DNA from: Planctomycetaceae bacterium
Lineage (GTDB): Bacteria > Planctomycetota > Planctomycetia > Planctomycetales > Planctomycetaceae
Assembly (NCBI GenBank): GCA_020426325.1
Contig: JAGQQG010000054.1
Span: 1 to 41,509, forward strand
Direction: 5' to 3'
DNA length: 41,509 nucleotides
Position 1 is the stretch's first letter, and each line of letters starts with the position of its first letter. Positions 26,245 to 34,708 of the stretch are shown one piece after another. Made by a program: the position numbers and the translations under genes. Under the pieces are notes generated by a model. It was given only the letters and a program-made list of their open reading frames with translations, was not told the DNA's origin and ran no database searches.

Positions 26245-26281
26245 CCGTTTAGCCGCACAATTCAAATGTGCGGCTAAACGG
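26245..26281. repeat. perfect 15-bp inverted repeat between moxR and the DUF58 gene
   Basis: CCGTTTAGCCGCACA (26245-26259) and TGTGCGGCTAAACGG (26267-26281) form perfect 15-bp arms around a 7-base loop. It begins nine bases after the MoxR stop and ends 20 bases before the DUF58 start. No T-run follows on the - strand, so it is not a standard terminator. It may be a dispersed palindrome, or an RNA-processing or attenuating hairpin that sets the MoxR:DUF58 ratio. Confidence 0.8.
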
Positions 26282-26289
26282 TGAATGTG

Positions 26290-27300
26290 CTACGCGGCCT
26301 CTTCGGGCAATGAGATGACACAGTCCTGGATCAAACTCGTCACCATGATGTTTTCCGCCTGGCCGTCGTAGTTCAGCAGGGCGCGGTGGCCCAGGACTTC
26401 GTTGGCGAAATGCCGGACGTCATCGAAGGCAACGTGGGCTCTACCCTGACTCAACGCGCGGACGCGGGCGGCTTTGATGAGCGATTGAGCGGCGCGGGGG
26501 CTGGCTCCCCATTTGACGAACCGTTGCACATCCTGAGTGGCAAACTCCGATCCCGGATGCGTCGCGAGCACCAAACGACAGGCGAAATCGCGGATCGGGT
26601 CAGCGACGACAACCTTGCTCAGAACCTGCCGCAGCTTCAGGATGCGGGCCTCGTTCATCAGCGGGTGTACCTCCACGACCGGCTTGAGGATCGTCCGGCT
26701 GACGACCTCGTTCAAATCCGCTCGTGAGAGAAACGGCACATCGACCTTGAACAGAAAACGGTCCAGCTGCGCTTCCGGCAGTGGATAGGTGCCTTCCTGC
26801 TCCAGCGGGTTCTGCGTGGCGAGGACGAAGAACGGCTGATCGAGCGTGTGGATATATCCGCCGGTCGTCACGGTTCCTTCCTGCATCGTTTCCAGTAGGG
26901 CCGACTGAGTTTTGGGGGATGCCCGGTTGATCTCGTCAGCAAGGAGCAGCTGTGTGAAGATCGGCCCCTCACGGAACTCAAAGCGGTACCGGCCATGCTC
27001 GTCGGTCTGCATGATGTTGGTGCCGATGATGTCCGCAGGCATCAGGTCGGGAGTGAACTGGATGCGGCGGAACTTGAGGTCGAGTACGTGCGACATGGCC
27101 TTGACCAGTTCCGTCTTGCCGAGCCCCGGAACCCCTTCGAGCAGCACGTTGCCGCCACAAAACAGGGCCGTCAGCGTCGCTTCGACCACCCGATCCTGAC
27201 CGACAATGACCTTGCCGATCTCCTCACGTACTTGAGCAAACGTCTGCCGAAAATCATCCGCTTCCGCTTGCAGAGCTTCGATGTCGTTCTGTTGATTCAT
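26290..27300 (-). CDS. MoxR family AAA+ ATPase
   Basis: A 336-residue cytoplasmic AAA+ ATPase. GKVIVGQDRVVE is the MoxR N-terminal signature, GVPGLGKTELV the Walker A, LLLADEINRASPKTQSALLE the Walker B with the MoxR-specific continuation, LATQNPLEQEGTYPLPEAQ the sensor 1 region and DRFLFKV the arginine-finger region. MoxR proteins are chaperone-like and help insert cofactors or assemble protein complexes with VWA partners, of which this operon encodes several (DUF58, BatA-like, 994-residue protein). Start ATG 27300 has a GAGG site a few bases upstream. It lies 29 bases after the preceding gene. Confidence 0.95.
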   Translation of the reverse strand: MNQQNDIEALQAEADDFRQTFAQVREEIGKVIVGQDRVVEATLTALFCGGNVLLEGVPGLGKTELVKAMSHVLDLKFRRIQFTPDLMPADIIGTNIMQTDEHGRYRFEFREGPIFTQLLLADEINRASPKTQSALLETMQEGTVTTGGYIHTLDQPFFVLATQNPLEQEGTYPLPEAQLDRFLFKVDVPFLSRADLNEVVSRTILKPVVEVHPLMNEARILKLRQVLSKVVVADPIRDFACRLVLATHPGSEFATQDVQRFVKWGASPRAAQSLIKAARVRALSQGRAHVAFDDVRHFANEVLGHRALLNYDGQAENIMVTSLIQDCVISLPEEAA

Positions 27301-27329
27301 GGTCTACCTCATGTTGGTCGAATGGTTCA

Positions 27330-30314
27330 TCATTGATTCTCTTCCTTCCGGCGTCGTTTCATGTCCAGCAGTCGTGATGTCGTTGTTTCGGGGGTGTCCG
27401 TCGGACTCGCTTGCGGTTTCGCAGGCGTTCTGGTTGGTCGAGTCCGTGTTGGAGTCTCCTGTTTCTCGTAGGAAGGAGCACTGGCCGTCGTGGACCACGG
27501 AGTTGACGGTCGGCCTTTGTCGAGCTTCGTGTCGAGCGATTCCTTGCGACGCAACAGGGCCCCCATTGTCTCAGACGAATGTTCGCGTTTGCCGAAGCCG
27601 AGCCAGGTTTTGATGACCTGCCAGTCGAGTTGCACACGGCGGATGCCCACATCGATGGGCAACAGGCAGGCCAGCGCCATCAGGAACCAGTCAAAGATGG
27701 GCTGCGTGCTCTGTTTGGGCTGACGCCGGTTGAAGATCTCCTCGGGCTTCGACTCTCCATTAAGGATAATCCCCCCGGTTCGCTCGCGGATCTCGTCCAG
27801 CATAATCGGATCGGACCGGAACCGCAGGTATTCAGGCGAATACGGAACAATGAATCCCCCGAGCGTCCGGTCCTCACGCTCGCCAGCTGCTCCGACCGCC
27901 ATCACCTGATACCGTCCCGTTCCCCAAAGGGGAAACGTCGCCTGATACCGTCTAGGTCCGACCTGTTTGAGGTCGAGCGTTTGCTCCTGATCGCGAGGCC
28001 CTGCCACGGTCGCCTTCAGGTCGAGGAACGTCTCGTCCGGATGAAAATCCTCAACCATGATGATGCCGTCGCCGCCCGACATGTATGTCCACATCCGCAG
28101 ATCGCTGTCCTGCTTGACCCGGGAGACACGTGTGAGCAGCTGCGTGACGAATGCCCGGTACTGTTCCCAGTTGACCCAGTCTCTGCCCCATGCGGGTGAC
28201 AGGTCCGCGGTGAAGGCAGCCGTCGTGGCCAATCCATATCGCCAGATGGCCAGCACCGGATCAGTCTCTTCGATGTCCGCCAGATGATCGCGCGTGACGA
28301 GTATGGTCTCCGCCATCGGTTTCGATGTCGCGAGCACATAGCCGTGCAACGGCGGCAGTGCCTCAATACCGTCCAGTACCTGCGAAGGGAACTCGACCTC
28401 CGGCGTGAAGGTCTTTTCCTGCACCATGCTACGTTTGAGTGTCTTCGCTTCCTTGATGAAGATGCCCGGCAACTTGTTGGGATCGTCAGGAAAGTAGTAA
28501 CGTCCTCCGGTGGACGAAGCGATCGCTCGCATCTTCGAGATGTCCGATCCGCCGTGGGGAAAGATGGCGACCATGGAGACGCTGATCTGTTCCTTGACGA
28601 ACTCAGCAATGAGCTGAGGTGGCGGCGGAGTCGGATCTCCGTCGGAGATGATGATCATGTGCTTGGTGGCAGCATCGGATTCTTTGAGCCCATCCAACCC
28701 CTGCCTCATGGTCGGGCCGAATGCGGGCATGTCGCCTACGGCGAGGCCATTGATCTTCTTGACTAACTCGTCATATTCCCCGGCTGCCGTCAGTTCGAAG
28801 ACCCAGCCTTCCCCAGCCCCCGTGTAGGCCAGCAGCCCGACTTCATCCTGGGCGCTCAGCACCTTGATCGCCTGTTTGGTGATCCGCTGCCCCCAGGTGT
28901 TCCCTTCAGGAAACTCACACGTGTGCAGGATGATAGCAAGGGCCCCCTTGGGCAGGATCTTCTTCTGGGTGATGTCCATCGAGACCGGCAGTGCATCCTC
29001 GACGACCGTGCGGTGATAGCCGCCCGCTCCAAAGCTGTTCGGTCCGCCGACCATCAGAAAGCCGATCCCCTGGTTGTAGACGGCATCGTGCAGGGCCTGA
29101 AGTTGGACCGTATCGAAGGCCTCCTGCCCGACATTGACGAAGACCACGCAGTCATAAGGCATCAGAGAAAGTGGATCACGAGGCATGCCGTACGCTTCGA
29201 GCACCTGCACATCGCGTTCCCCCTCACGAATGGCCTGTGCCAGTGGTTCCCAGTCCGACGGATCGCCATCCTGGTCGTGGACGATGAGCACCTTCCCCTG
29301 CCCTTCGACATACAGGTAGTTGAGGACCGAGTTGTTCAGCGACAGATGGTCGCTTCCGTCCTCGGTCTCGATCGTCGCCTTGTACTCGTAATAGCCCGGC
29401 TCGCCCACTTTGATCGGGATCTCGATGCGAGTTTTTCCCGCATCCAGTTCAACCTCCTGCTCGGAGATGATCTGCGAGTTTTCGCGCAGCACCAGCTTTG
29501 CCTTGTCGGCGACAAGTGACGAGATCAACACCGATGCTTTGTAATTCTCACCCAGCTTGACGAACCGCGGCAGATCGACACGCTCAATCCAGATCTCGCG
29601 GTCGTACTGATACTCGATGGGGAGCACATCGACGCTGATGCCCCGCGAGGCGAGTTGATCGACGATGCTGTCGAGCGAGCCGGTCGTCTGTGTGCCGTCG
29701 CTGATGAGCACGATCCGCCCGCGCGTCTCCTCGGGGATCATGGCAGCTGAGAGAGTCAGAACTCGTTCCAGATCCGTCGCATCGGGAGTGATCTGAACAT
29801 TCTTGTTCTTCTCGAACGGAAACGACTGACGCGGCGGCAGCTCGACAGCCGCGTTCCGTCCGAAGAACACGACCCCGGCATTGTCCTTGTCCGGCTTTCC
29901 CGCACCGGCAGCCGCAACGAAATCCATGGCCCGTTCCACCGCACCATCACCCACCGAATCGGACGAGTCGACCGCGAACACGACCGTCAGCGTGTCACTT
30001 GTCCGCACCGATCGCGGCTCAGCCATCACCATCACAAACAGCCCGATCAACAGCAACCGGGTCATCAGGGCGACGAGTGCACGATTGCGACTGAGTCCGC
30101 TTGCTCCGTTGAGCCACATCCACCAGACCCACACGGACACGACCATCAGCCCGAACGCCGCACGTCGCGTGAACAGCAACGTCTGCGTCTGCTCGAGAGC
30201 AACGACGGTTGCTGCGTAGATCAGAAGATAGCACGCCAGCGGCAACACATCGCGCAGCGTCAACGCCCCACGCCGAGGCGGGAAGACGCTCCGCAATGAC
30301 CGCTTCCAGTTCAC
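27330..30314 (-). CDS. 994-residue membrane protein: VWA, amidotransferase-like and degenerate VWA regions
   Basis: About 994 residues. Two or three N-terminal transmembrane helices (LACYLLIYAATVVALEQ, MVVSVWVWWMWL, LLLIGLFVMVMA) precede a VWA domain with an intact metal site (VDSSDS). Then comes a Rossmann/glutamine-amidotransferase-like region (KVLIVHDQDGDPSDW, DCVVFVNVG, GFLMVGGPNSFGAGGYH). A second VWA-like region follows in which the metal-site strand reads ILHTCEF, lacking the DxSxS residues, though HMIIISDGDPTPP is conserved. A C-terminal membrane helix (FDWFLMALACLLPIDVG) leads to a basic, Thr/Pro-rich cytoplasmic tail. GTG 30314 overlaps the upstream stop as GTGA and has GGAG eight bases before. 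It probably scaffolds the MoxR/VWA assembly; no enzymatic triad is visible. Confidence 0.88.
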   Translation of the reverse strand: MNWKRSLRSVFPPRRGALTLRDVLPLACYLLIYAATVVALEQTQTLLFTRRAAFGLMVVSVWVWWMWLNGASGLSRNRALVALMTRLLLIGLFVMVMAEPRSVRTSDTLTVVFAVDSSDSVGDGAVERAMDFVAAAGAGKPDKDNAGVVFFGRNAAVELPPRQSFPFEKNKNVQITPDATDLERVLTLSAAMIPEETRGRIVLISDGTQTTGSLDSIVDQLASRGISVDVLPIEYQYDREIWIERVDLPRFVKLGENYKASVLISSLVADKAKLVLRENSQIISEQEVELDAGKTRIEIPIKVGEPGYYEYKATIETEDGSDHLSLNNSVLNYLYVEGQGKVLIVHDQDGDPSDWEPLAQAIREGERDVQVLEAYGMPRDPLSLMPYDCVVFVNVGQEAFDTVQLQALHDAVYNQGIGFLMVGGPNSFGAGGYHRTVVEDALPVSMDITQKKILPKGALAIILHTCEFPEGNTWGQRITKQAIKVLSAQDEVGLLAYTGAGEGWVFELTAAGEYDELVKKINGLAVGDMPAFGPTMRQGLDGLKESDAATKHMIIISDGDPTPPPPQLIAEFVKEQISVSMVAIFPHGGSDISKMRAIASSTGGRYYFPDDPNKLPGIFIKEAKTLKRSMVQEKTFTPEVEFPSQVLDGIEALPPLHGYVLATSKPMAETILVTRDHLADIEETDPVLAIWRYGLATTAAFTADLSPAWGRDWVNWEQYRAFVTQLLTRVSRVKQDSDLRMWTYMSGGDGIIMVEDFHPDETFLDLKATVAGPRDQEQTLDLKQVGPRRYQATFPLWGTGRYQVMAVGAAGEREDRTLGGFIVPYSPEYLRFRSDPIMLDEIRERTGGIILNGESKPEEIFNRRQPKQSTQPIFDWFLMALACLLPIDVGIRRVQLDWQVIKTWLGFGKREHSSETMGALLRRKESLDTKLDKGRPSTPWSTTASAPSYEKQETPTRTRPTRTPAKPQASPTDTPETTTSRLLDMKRRRKEENQ

Positions 30315-32155
30315 AACGACAACTCCACTGTGCGATGATTGCCCGTGTCGGCGACGAACACGCGTCCCTGCTGATCGACCGTGATCCCCCACGGCGTGTA
30401 GAACTGTCCTTCGTCGCGTCCGACGTTGCCGTAACGCCCGAGCAGTTTTCCCTGCAAATCGATCCGTGTAACTCGTCCGGCTCCATACTCGACGAGAAAC
30501 AGCGATGCATCCGGCCCCAGGGCGATGTCATACGGATAGTCCACATTCACCGAGCCGTCGCGTGCTGCATCGACAATCGTCTCCCGGTAATCGCCTTCAT
30601 CAGAGTAGACCTGCACACGGTTGTTGATCGCGTCAGCCACATACACCTGGCCGTCCAGCCAGACAACGCCGCTCGGACGTTGGAACTGTCCTTCATCAAT
30701 CCCGAAGCTGCCGAACGTCGTCACAAGGGTGCCGTCAACCTTGAACTTCTGAATGCGATCATTGCCGCCATACTCAGCCACATAGACATGCCCGGAGTCG
30801 TCCTTCGTGATCGCGACCGGATAGATGAACTGACCCGGTTCCTCCCCCAACTCGCCAAACATGCGGAGCACGTCACCCGTTTTGGTGAAGACCACGATCC
30901 GGTGATAGTGCGTGTCTGCAACTGCCACGGTGCCATCGTCGAGCACGCACACGCCTTCGGGCTTGCCGACGTCGTACTCAGGCATCCGCCACTGTCGATT
31001 CAGCTCGCCTTGCGCATCGTAGACGAGCACTCGCCCCGCGTTATCAAGAACGTACAACTCACCCTCGTCACTGACCGTCAGGCTTCGCGGTGCTGGGACG
31101 CTCGATCCGTCTGCGGGCATCTTGAGCGTTCGCGTGCCGGTCACGGGCAACTGCGGTCCCGCCTCCGACGACTGACAACCTGACCAGAGAAGACACATCA
31201 GCAGCACAACACAAAGTTGCAGAAGGACGCGAGTTCCTGCTGTGAGAGGAGCGTCTCCCTGCTGATGGACGATCGTGCGGCGATCCTGTGTCAGCTCATG
31301 TTCCAGCTCCGTCTCGACCAGTGAGCCAATGGTCCGACTCTCGTGTACCGTCAAACCTTCGTCACTGGCGGGAGTGAGACGGAGTCGCTCGGGCCTGATA
31401 CAGTGTCTCTGCATCGTTTCATGAGCTCCAGACAACCAGTGAGGAACGTCGCTCTCGTCGAACCAGTTCGCGGGCCCCAGCAGACGCGCCAGTTGCGGTG
31501 ACGGCGGTTCGGAATACAACGTCTGCACCGGCCCTTCATAACTCACGCGGCCTCGATCGAGACAGACCACTCGCGAGGCCTCGCGTAGCACAACATCCGG
31601 TGAATGAGTCGAGAAGACGAGGGACGTGGTCCGAGACCGGCAGTGATCGCGGATGAGCCGCCAGTAGTCGTCGAGAGAGGCCGAGTCGACATGCACCAGT
31701 GGTTCGTCCATCACCAGGACCAGCGGGTCGCTGCAAAGTGCCCTCGCCACCGCCAGACGCGATCGCTCGCCTTGCGACAATCGTCCGACATGAGCATCGG
31801 CGATCTGCGTCAGTTCGAACCCCTCCAATAGGGAGGACACCTCATACGTGCCGCTTCTGACCGGTTGAACGGTTTCCAGATGTTCACGGACCGTGAGATG
31901 AGGCCAAAGCCCAAAGTCGGGTGGTACCCAGGCGAGCGGAGGGCGAGCGCCATCCTGAGGGAAGCAGTCGTTGAATTGGCCTGCATCCGGTCTCTCAAAT
32001 TCGACCAAGAGATTCAGAAGTGACGTCTTGCCGGCGCCGGAAGGGCCCATCACAGCGGTCACGCCGGGCCGCACAACGAGCGAGACGTCGTCGACCCTTC
32101 GTGCCGACGAGCGACCGAGAGAGACGTGATTCAGTTCCCACAGAGTCTCAACCAT
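30311..32155 (-). CDS. fusion: importer-type ABC ATPase with TOBE domain + membrane segment + NHL-repeat beta-propeller
   Basis: A 614-residue chimera. Residues 1-230 are an importer-type ABC ATPase (Fbp/Thi/Pot class): Walker A GPSGAGKT (37-44), signature LSQGE (127-131), Walker B LVLVMDEP and switch His184 in STHS. The Q-loop Gln is absent: the position reads VPPDFGLWPHLTV. Residues about 250-313 look like the TOBE regulatory domain (CIRPERLRL, then APLTAGTRVLL). Directly after it, residues 311-327 form one hydrophobic helix ending LLWSGCQSS, which resembles a lipoprotein signal and lipobox (Cys327). Residues 345-614 are about six NHL repeats (GKPEGVCVLDDGTVAVADT, GHVYVAEYGGNDRIQKF, GRVFVADTGNHR). 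Topology implies a cytoplasmic ATPase and an extracytoplasmic propeller. It lies between its permease and the 994-residue VWA protein, overlapping the latter by GTGA. ATG 32155 has GGAG four bases upstream. Confidence 0.9.
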   Translation of the reverse strand: MVETLWELNHVSLGRSSARRVDDVSLVVRPGVTAVMGPSGAGKTSLLNLLVEFERPDAGQFNDCFPQDGARPPLAWVPPDFGLWPHLTVREHLETVQPVRSGTYEVSSLLEGFELTQIADAHVGRLSQGERSRLAVARALCSDPLVLVMDEPLVHVDSASLDDYWRLIRDHCRSRTTSLVFSTHSPDVVLREASRVVCLDRGRVSYEGPVQTLYSEPPSPQLARLLGPANWFDESDVPHWLSGAHETMQRHCIRPERLRLTPASDEGLTVHESRTIGSLVETELEHELTQDRRTIVHQQGDAPLTAGTRVLLQLCVVLLMCLLWSGCQSSEAGPQLPVTGTRTLKMPADGSSVPAPRSLTVSDEGELYVLDNAGRVLVYDAQGELNRQWRMPEYDVGKPEGVCVLDDGTVAVADTHYHRIVVFTKTGDVLRMFGELGEEPGQFIYPVAITKDDSGHVYVAEYGGNDRIQKFKVDGTLVTTFGSFGIDEGQFQRPSGVVWLDGQVYVADAINNRVQVYSDEGDYRETIVDAARDGSVNVDYPYDIALGPDASLFLVEYGAGRVTRIDLQGKLLGRYGNVGRDEGQFYTPWGITVDQQGRVFVADTGNHRTVELSL

Positions 32156-32231
32156 GCGGCTCCGTTTTTCGGAACTTGTTCAGGAGGAGGTAGTTGCAGT
32201 GAGCCGCCGCCGTTGAGTCAAAAATAGGAAC

Positions 32232-33671
32232 TCAGAATAACCGGTGAATGACGATACGAAATCCCCACCAACTCAATGCCATGAGTACGACGGGAGTGGT
32301 CATGGATGCGAACAACATTGCGGAAAGTCCGGAAATTTGTCCGTAATGCATGAGATTGTACAAAACCACAGGTGCGGGCGTCATGCCAGGCGGGGCCAGG
32401 AGCGAAGGGAGAGTCAGTTCGATGTACGCCCAGTAACAGAGGATCAACAGGCCCCCGATGCGTCCAGCGACATCCAGCCGCCAGAGCAGACTCGCAGACG
32501 CTTGCTGATGTATCGGACTCCCTGATCTGGCCAGCAATCTTGCGGCATAGACCGCTGACGAATCCCGGAGTTGGCCAACAAGCAAACGAATGAGCACAGC
32601 ACGCGGCAACAGGAACAGCACCTCAGCCACCACAACGGGGAGCGGGGTGTCGCGAAGTGTGACCAGTGGCGGCCTCTGCACCAGCCCTGTCACCCCCATT
32701 CCCATGGCTAGCGATCCCATCAGGCCCGGAAGCAGCACTGCCATAATTCCCATCCGTCCGAGACCTCCTAATCGGTGAATCACCAGTCCGCTCAAGACCC
32801 AAGTCAGACCTCCAGAAGTGATTGCAAACAAGACAGCAATGCCGATCTCTCGCAACAGGGTCGGGTGAGCACTCAGCACCGAGAAGCCCTGCCACGTTCC
32901 CCGCAACACGACCGTACCCGGCAATCCGGCCAAAGCAATGAGTGCCAATCCGACAAACGAAGCGACCGTCCATCGGTCTCCGCTGCTCGAACGCGCAGCG
33001 AGTTGTGCCACCTCACTTTTCTGATGAGTTCCCACGGTCACCAGCGACAATGTCGTCATGATCACGATGCCTTGGACGAGCACAGGAATAATCAGCACCT
33101 GCAGCGCCGTAGCCATCGTCAGCCCGCCCACATACCGGGTGAATAACCACTCGGTCCACCCGTCTGCCTGCATCAACGTCGCGACTTCTGATTCTTGGAA
33201 GGCCAGCAAAAACATCACCGCACCGGCTGGAAATAAGGAAAACAGATGATGCCGCAACCACTCGCTCACCAGACGCTGTCTGGCTTGTGACGTCCTTCTC
33301 CCCTCCAGGGGAGAGAGATGGAGCGCTGAGAGTCGTCTCACGTGCAAGGCGGATGCGCTGACCGGAGGCGAGGGAGAACAGACAAGCACCAGCACTCCGA
33401 TCGGGATTACCTGGAGCGTCACCAGCAGGGCGTAGAGCACTTCATTCCACATCGGGTGATGGACCAGTGATAACGCGAAATTGCGATACCCGTAGCCAAT
33501 CAACAGCCCCGGCACAAACACGGGCAGCAACGTCAATCCCCACCAGAACATTGCCCGCTGACCACTGAGCAACCGCAGCGATTGTTGAAGACGAACGGAG
33601 ACGATCAAACCTGCCATCGCGATGACCAGACTTCGCAACAGCGACCAGAGCAGCGCTGTTGAAAAAGTCAT
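32232..33671 (-). CDS. ABC importer permease (ThiP/FbpB-like, binding-protein-dependent)
   Basis: A 479-residue inner-membrane protein with 10-12 hydrophobic segments, about the size of the fused two-domain permeases of the iron(III)/thiamine/2-aminoethylphosphonate class. The pattern LLPVFVPGLLIGYGY and LFPAGAVMFLLAFQESEVATLMQ fits the first half, and LLPGLMGSLAMGMGVTGL with RAVLIRLL and YWAYIELTLPSLLAPPGM the second. A charged loop with the odd segment LSPLEGRRTS is encoded by a palindromic stretch (33297-33314). The start ATG 33671 overlaps the binding-protein stop as ATGA. With the genes on either side it forms a binding protein-permease-ATPase importer. Confidence 0.82.
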   Translation of the reverse strand: MTFSTALLWSLLRSLVIAMAGLIVSVRLQQSLRLLSGQRAMFWWGLTLLPVFVPGLLIGYGYRNFALSLVHHPMWNEVLYALLVTLQVIPIGVLVLVCSPSPPVSASALHVRRLSALHLSPLEGRRTSQARQRLVSEWLRHHLFSLFPAGAVMFLLAFQESEVATLMQADGWTEWLFTRYVGGLTMATALQVLIIPVLVQGIVIMTTLSLVTVGTHQKSEVAQLAARSSSGDRWTVASFVGLALIALAGLPGTVVLRGTWQGFSVLSAHPTLLREIGIAVLFAITSGGLTWVLSGLVIHRLGGLGRMGIMAVLLPGLMGSLAMGMGVTGLVQRPPLVTLRDTPLPVVVAEVLFLLPRAVLIRLLVGQLRDSSAVYAARLLARSGSPIHQQASASLLWRLDVAGRIGGLLILCYWAYIELTLPSLLAPPGMTPAPVVLYNLMHYGQISGLSAMLFASMTTPVVLMALSWWGFRIVIHRLF

Positions 33672-34708
33672 GGCGCCTGCTCGCTGGTGAGCCACTCAAG
33701 TGCTTCTCGTCGTACGTTTGCGAGGTGAGTTAACTCGACTGATTCCTTGGCCCACTCACTCAATCGGCGAACATCTTTAGATAAAGCCGACTCATCGACA
33801 GTACCGAGTGGAATCTGTCTCGCTTTCGAGGCAGCCAGTCTCAGTTCAACAGCCTCAGACAGCAGATAGTCGACCAACTGTTCAGCCTGCCGTCGCTTCT
33901 GCGTCCCGCGAATGATGGCCACGCTGTTTGGAATACAGATCGTCTCTCCCGAATCGATGCGGATCGGCAACATGGCTACCGGCGCTCCTTCATCCTGAGC
34001 GAGGAAGTAGTCGTCCGTGTCCGTCATGCCGAAGTCGCACACCCCGGCTGCCACCAGATCCTTGACAGTTGCGTTGCCCGGCACAACTTGCATCCCTCGC
34101 GACCGCATGTCCCGGAACCAAGACTGCACCTCATCGGCTCCCATGAACTGCCACAAGACCGCGAAGTGTGACAATGTGGTCCCAAACATCGGCTCCGCCA
34201 TCGCCATCCGCGAGAGATCACCGGAGAGTCGTTCGTCGATGGTCTCGACATCTGCGTGCATCTTGTCCGTATTGACGATCCAGACACGCAGTCGTCCTCC
34301 AAACCCGGACCACAACCCGGTCGGCTCTCGAAAACGATCAGGCATTCGCTGCCATCCCGGCCCCTGATACGGTTCCAGAACTCCCTGTTCAGCCAGTTCG
34401 ACCGTGCCGAGCAGTTGATTGTTCCAGAAGACGTCGCAAACCGGGTGCTCCTTTTCGCGAATGAGCCGTTGCACCAGCCCGAGTGACTTCGTTGCCTCGG
34501 TATCCGGCACAATGACGACCGGAACCCCCATCTGCTGCTCGAAGTCGCGGAGCACCTCTTCAGCATAGAGCAGATCGTGGGCGCAGTAGACGACCAATGC
34601 ATCGCGGGTTGTCGTCGAGACACGATACCAACCGGACGCGATGAGCAGTCCGATCACGATAACAACAGCACTCACTGCAACATGTCGACGGGAGTCACTT
34701 GCTGCCAT
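33668..34708 (-). CDS. extracytoplasmic solute-binding protein of the iron(III)-type class
   Basis: A 346-residue protein. An N-terminal hydrophobic segment (VAVSAVVIVIGLLIASGWY) acts as a signal or uncleaved anchor. The mature part matches the FbpA/FutA-like cluster of binding proteins: VVYCAHDLLYAEEVLRDFE, VVPDTEATKSLGLVQRLI, CDVFWNNQLLGTVELAEQG, FGGRLRVWIVNT and AIIRGTQKRRQAEQLVDYLLS. Ferric-binding relatives use paired Tyr residues near the C-terminus; I do not see such a YY pair, so iron is not assured and another ligand is possible. The start overlaps the coiled-coil gene by 14 bases and the stop overlaps the permease start. Confidence 0.85.
   Translation of the reverse strand: MAASDSRRHVAVSAVVIVIGLLIASGWYRVSTTTRDALVVYCAHDLLYAEEVLRDFEQQMGVPVVIVPDTEATKSLGLVQRLIREKEHPVCDVFWNNQLLGTVELAEQGVLEPYQGPGWQRMPDRFREPTGLWSGFGGRLRVWIVNTDKMHADVETIDERLSGDLSRMAMAEPMFGTTLSHFAVLWQFMGADEVQSWFRDMRSRGMQVVPGNATVKDLVAAGVCDFGMTDTDDYFLAQDEGAPVAMLPIRIDSGETICIPNSVAIIRGTQKRRQAEQLVDYLLSEAVELRLAASKARQIPLGTVDESALSKDVRRLSEWAKESVELTHLANVRREALEWLTSEQAP

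Noticed and set aside
30209-31183. 324-codon open frame on the + strand opposite the ATPase-NHL and VWA genes
   Set aside because: It is antisense to well-recognised NHL repeats, with no family motif or ribosome-binding site.
31150-31250. Possibility that the ATPase and NHL parts are two genes with an internal restart
   Set aside because: The frame is continuous and no start codon with a ribosome-binding site lies just before the hydrophobic segment; the only ATG nearby falls inside the helix. Not fully excluded, hence the check in the finding.
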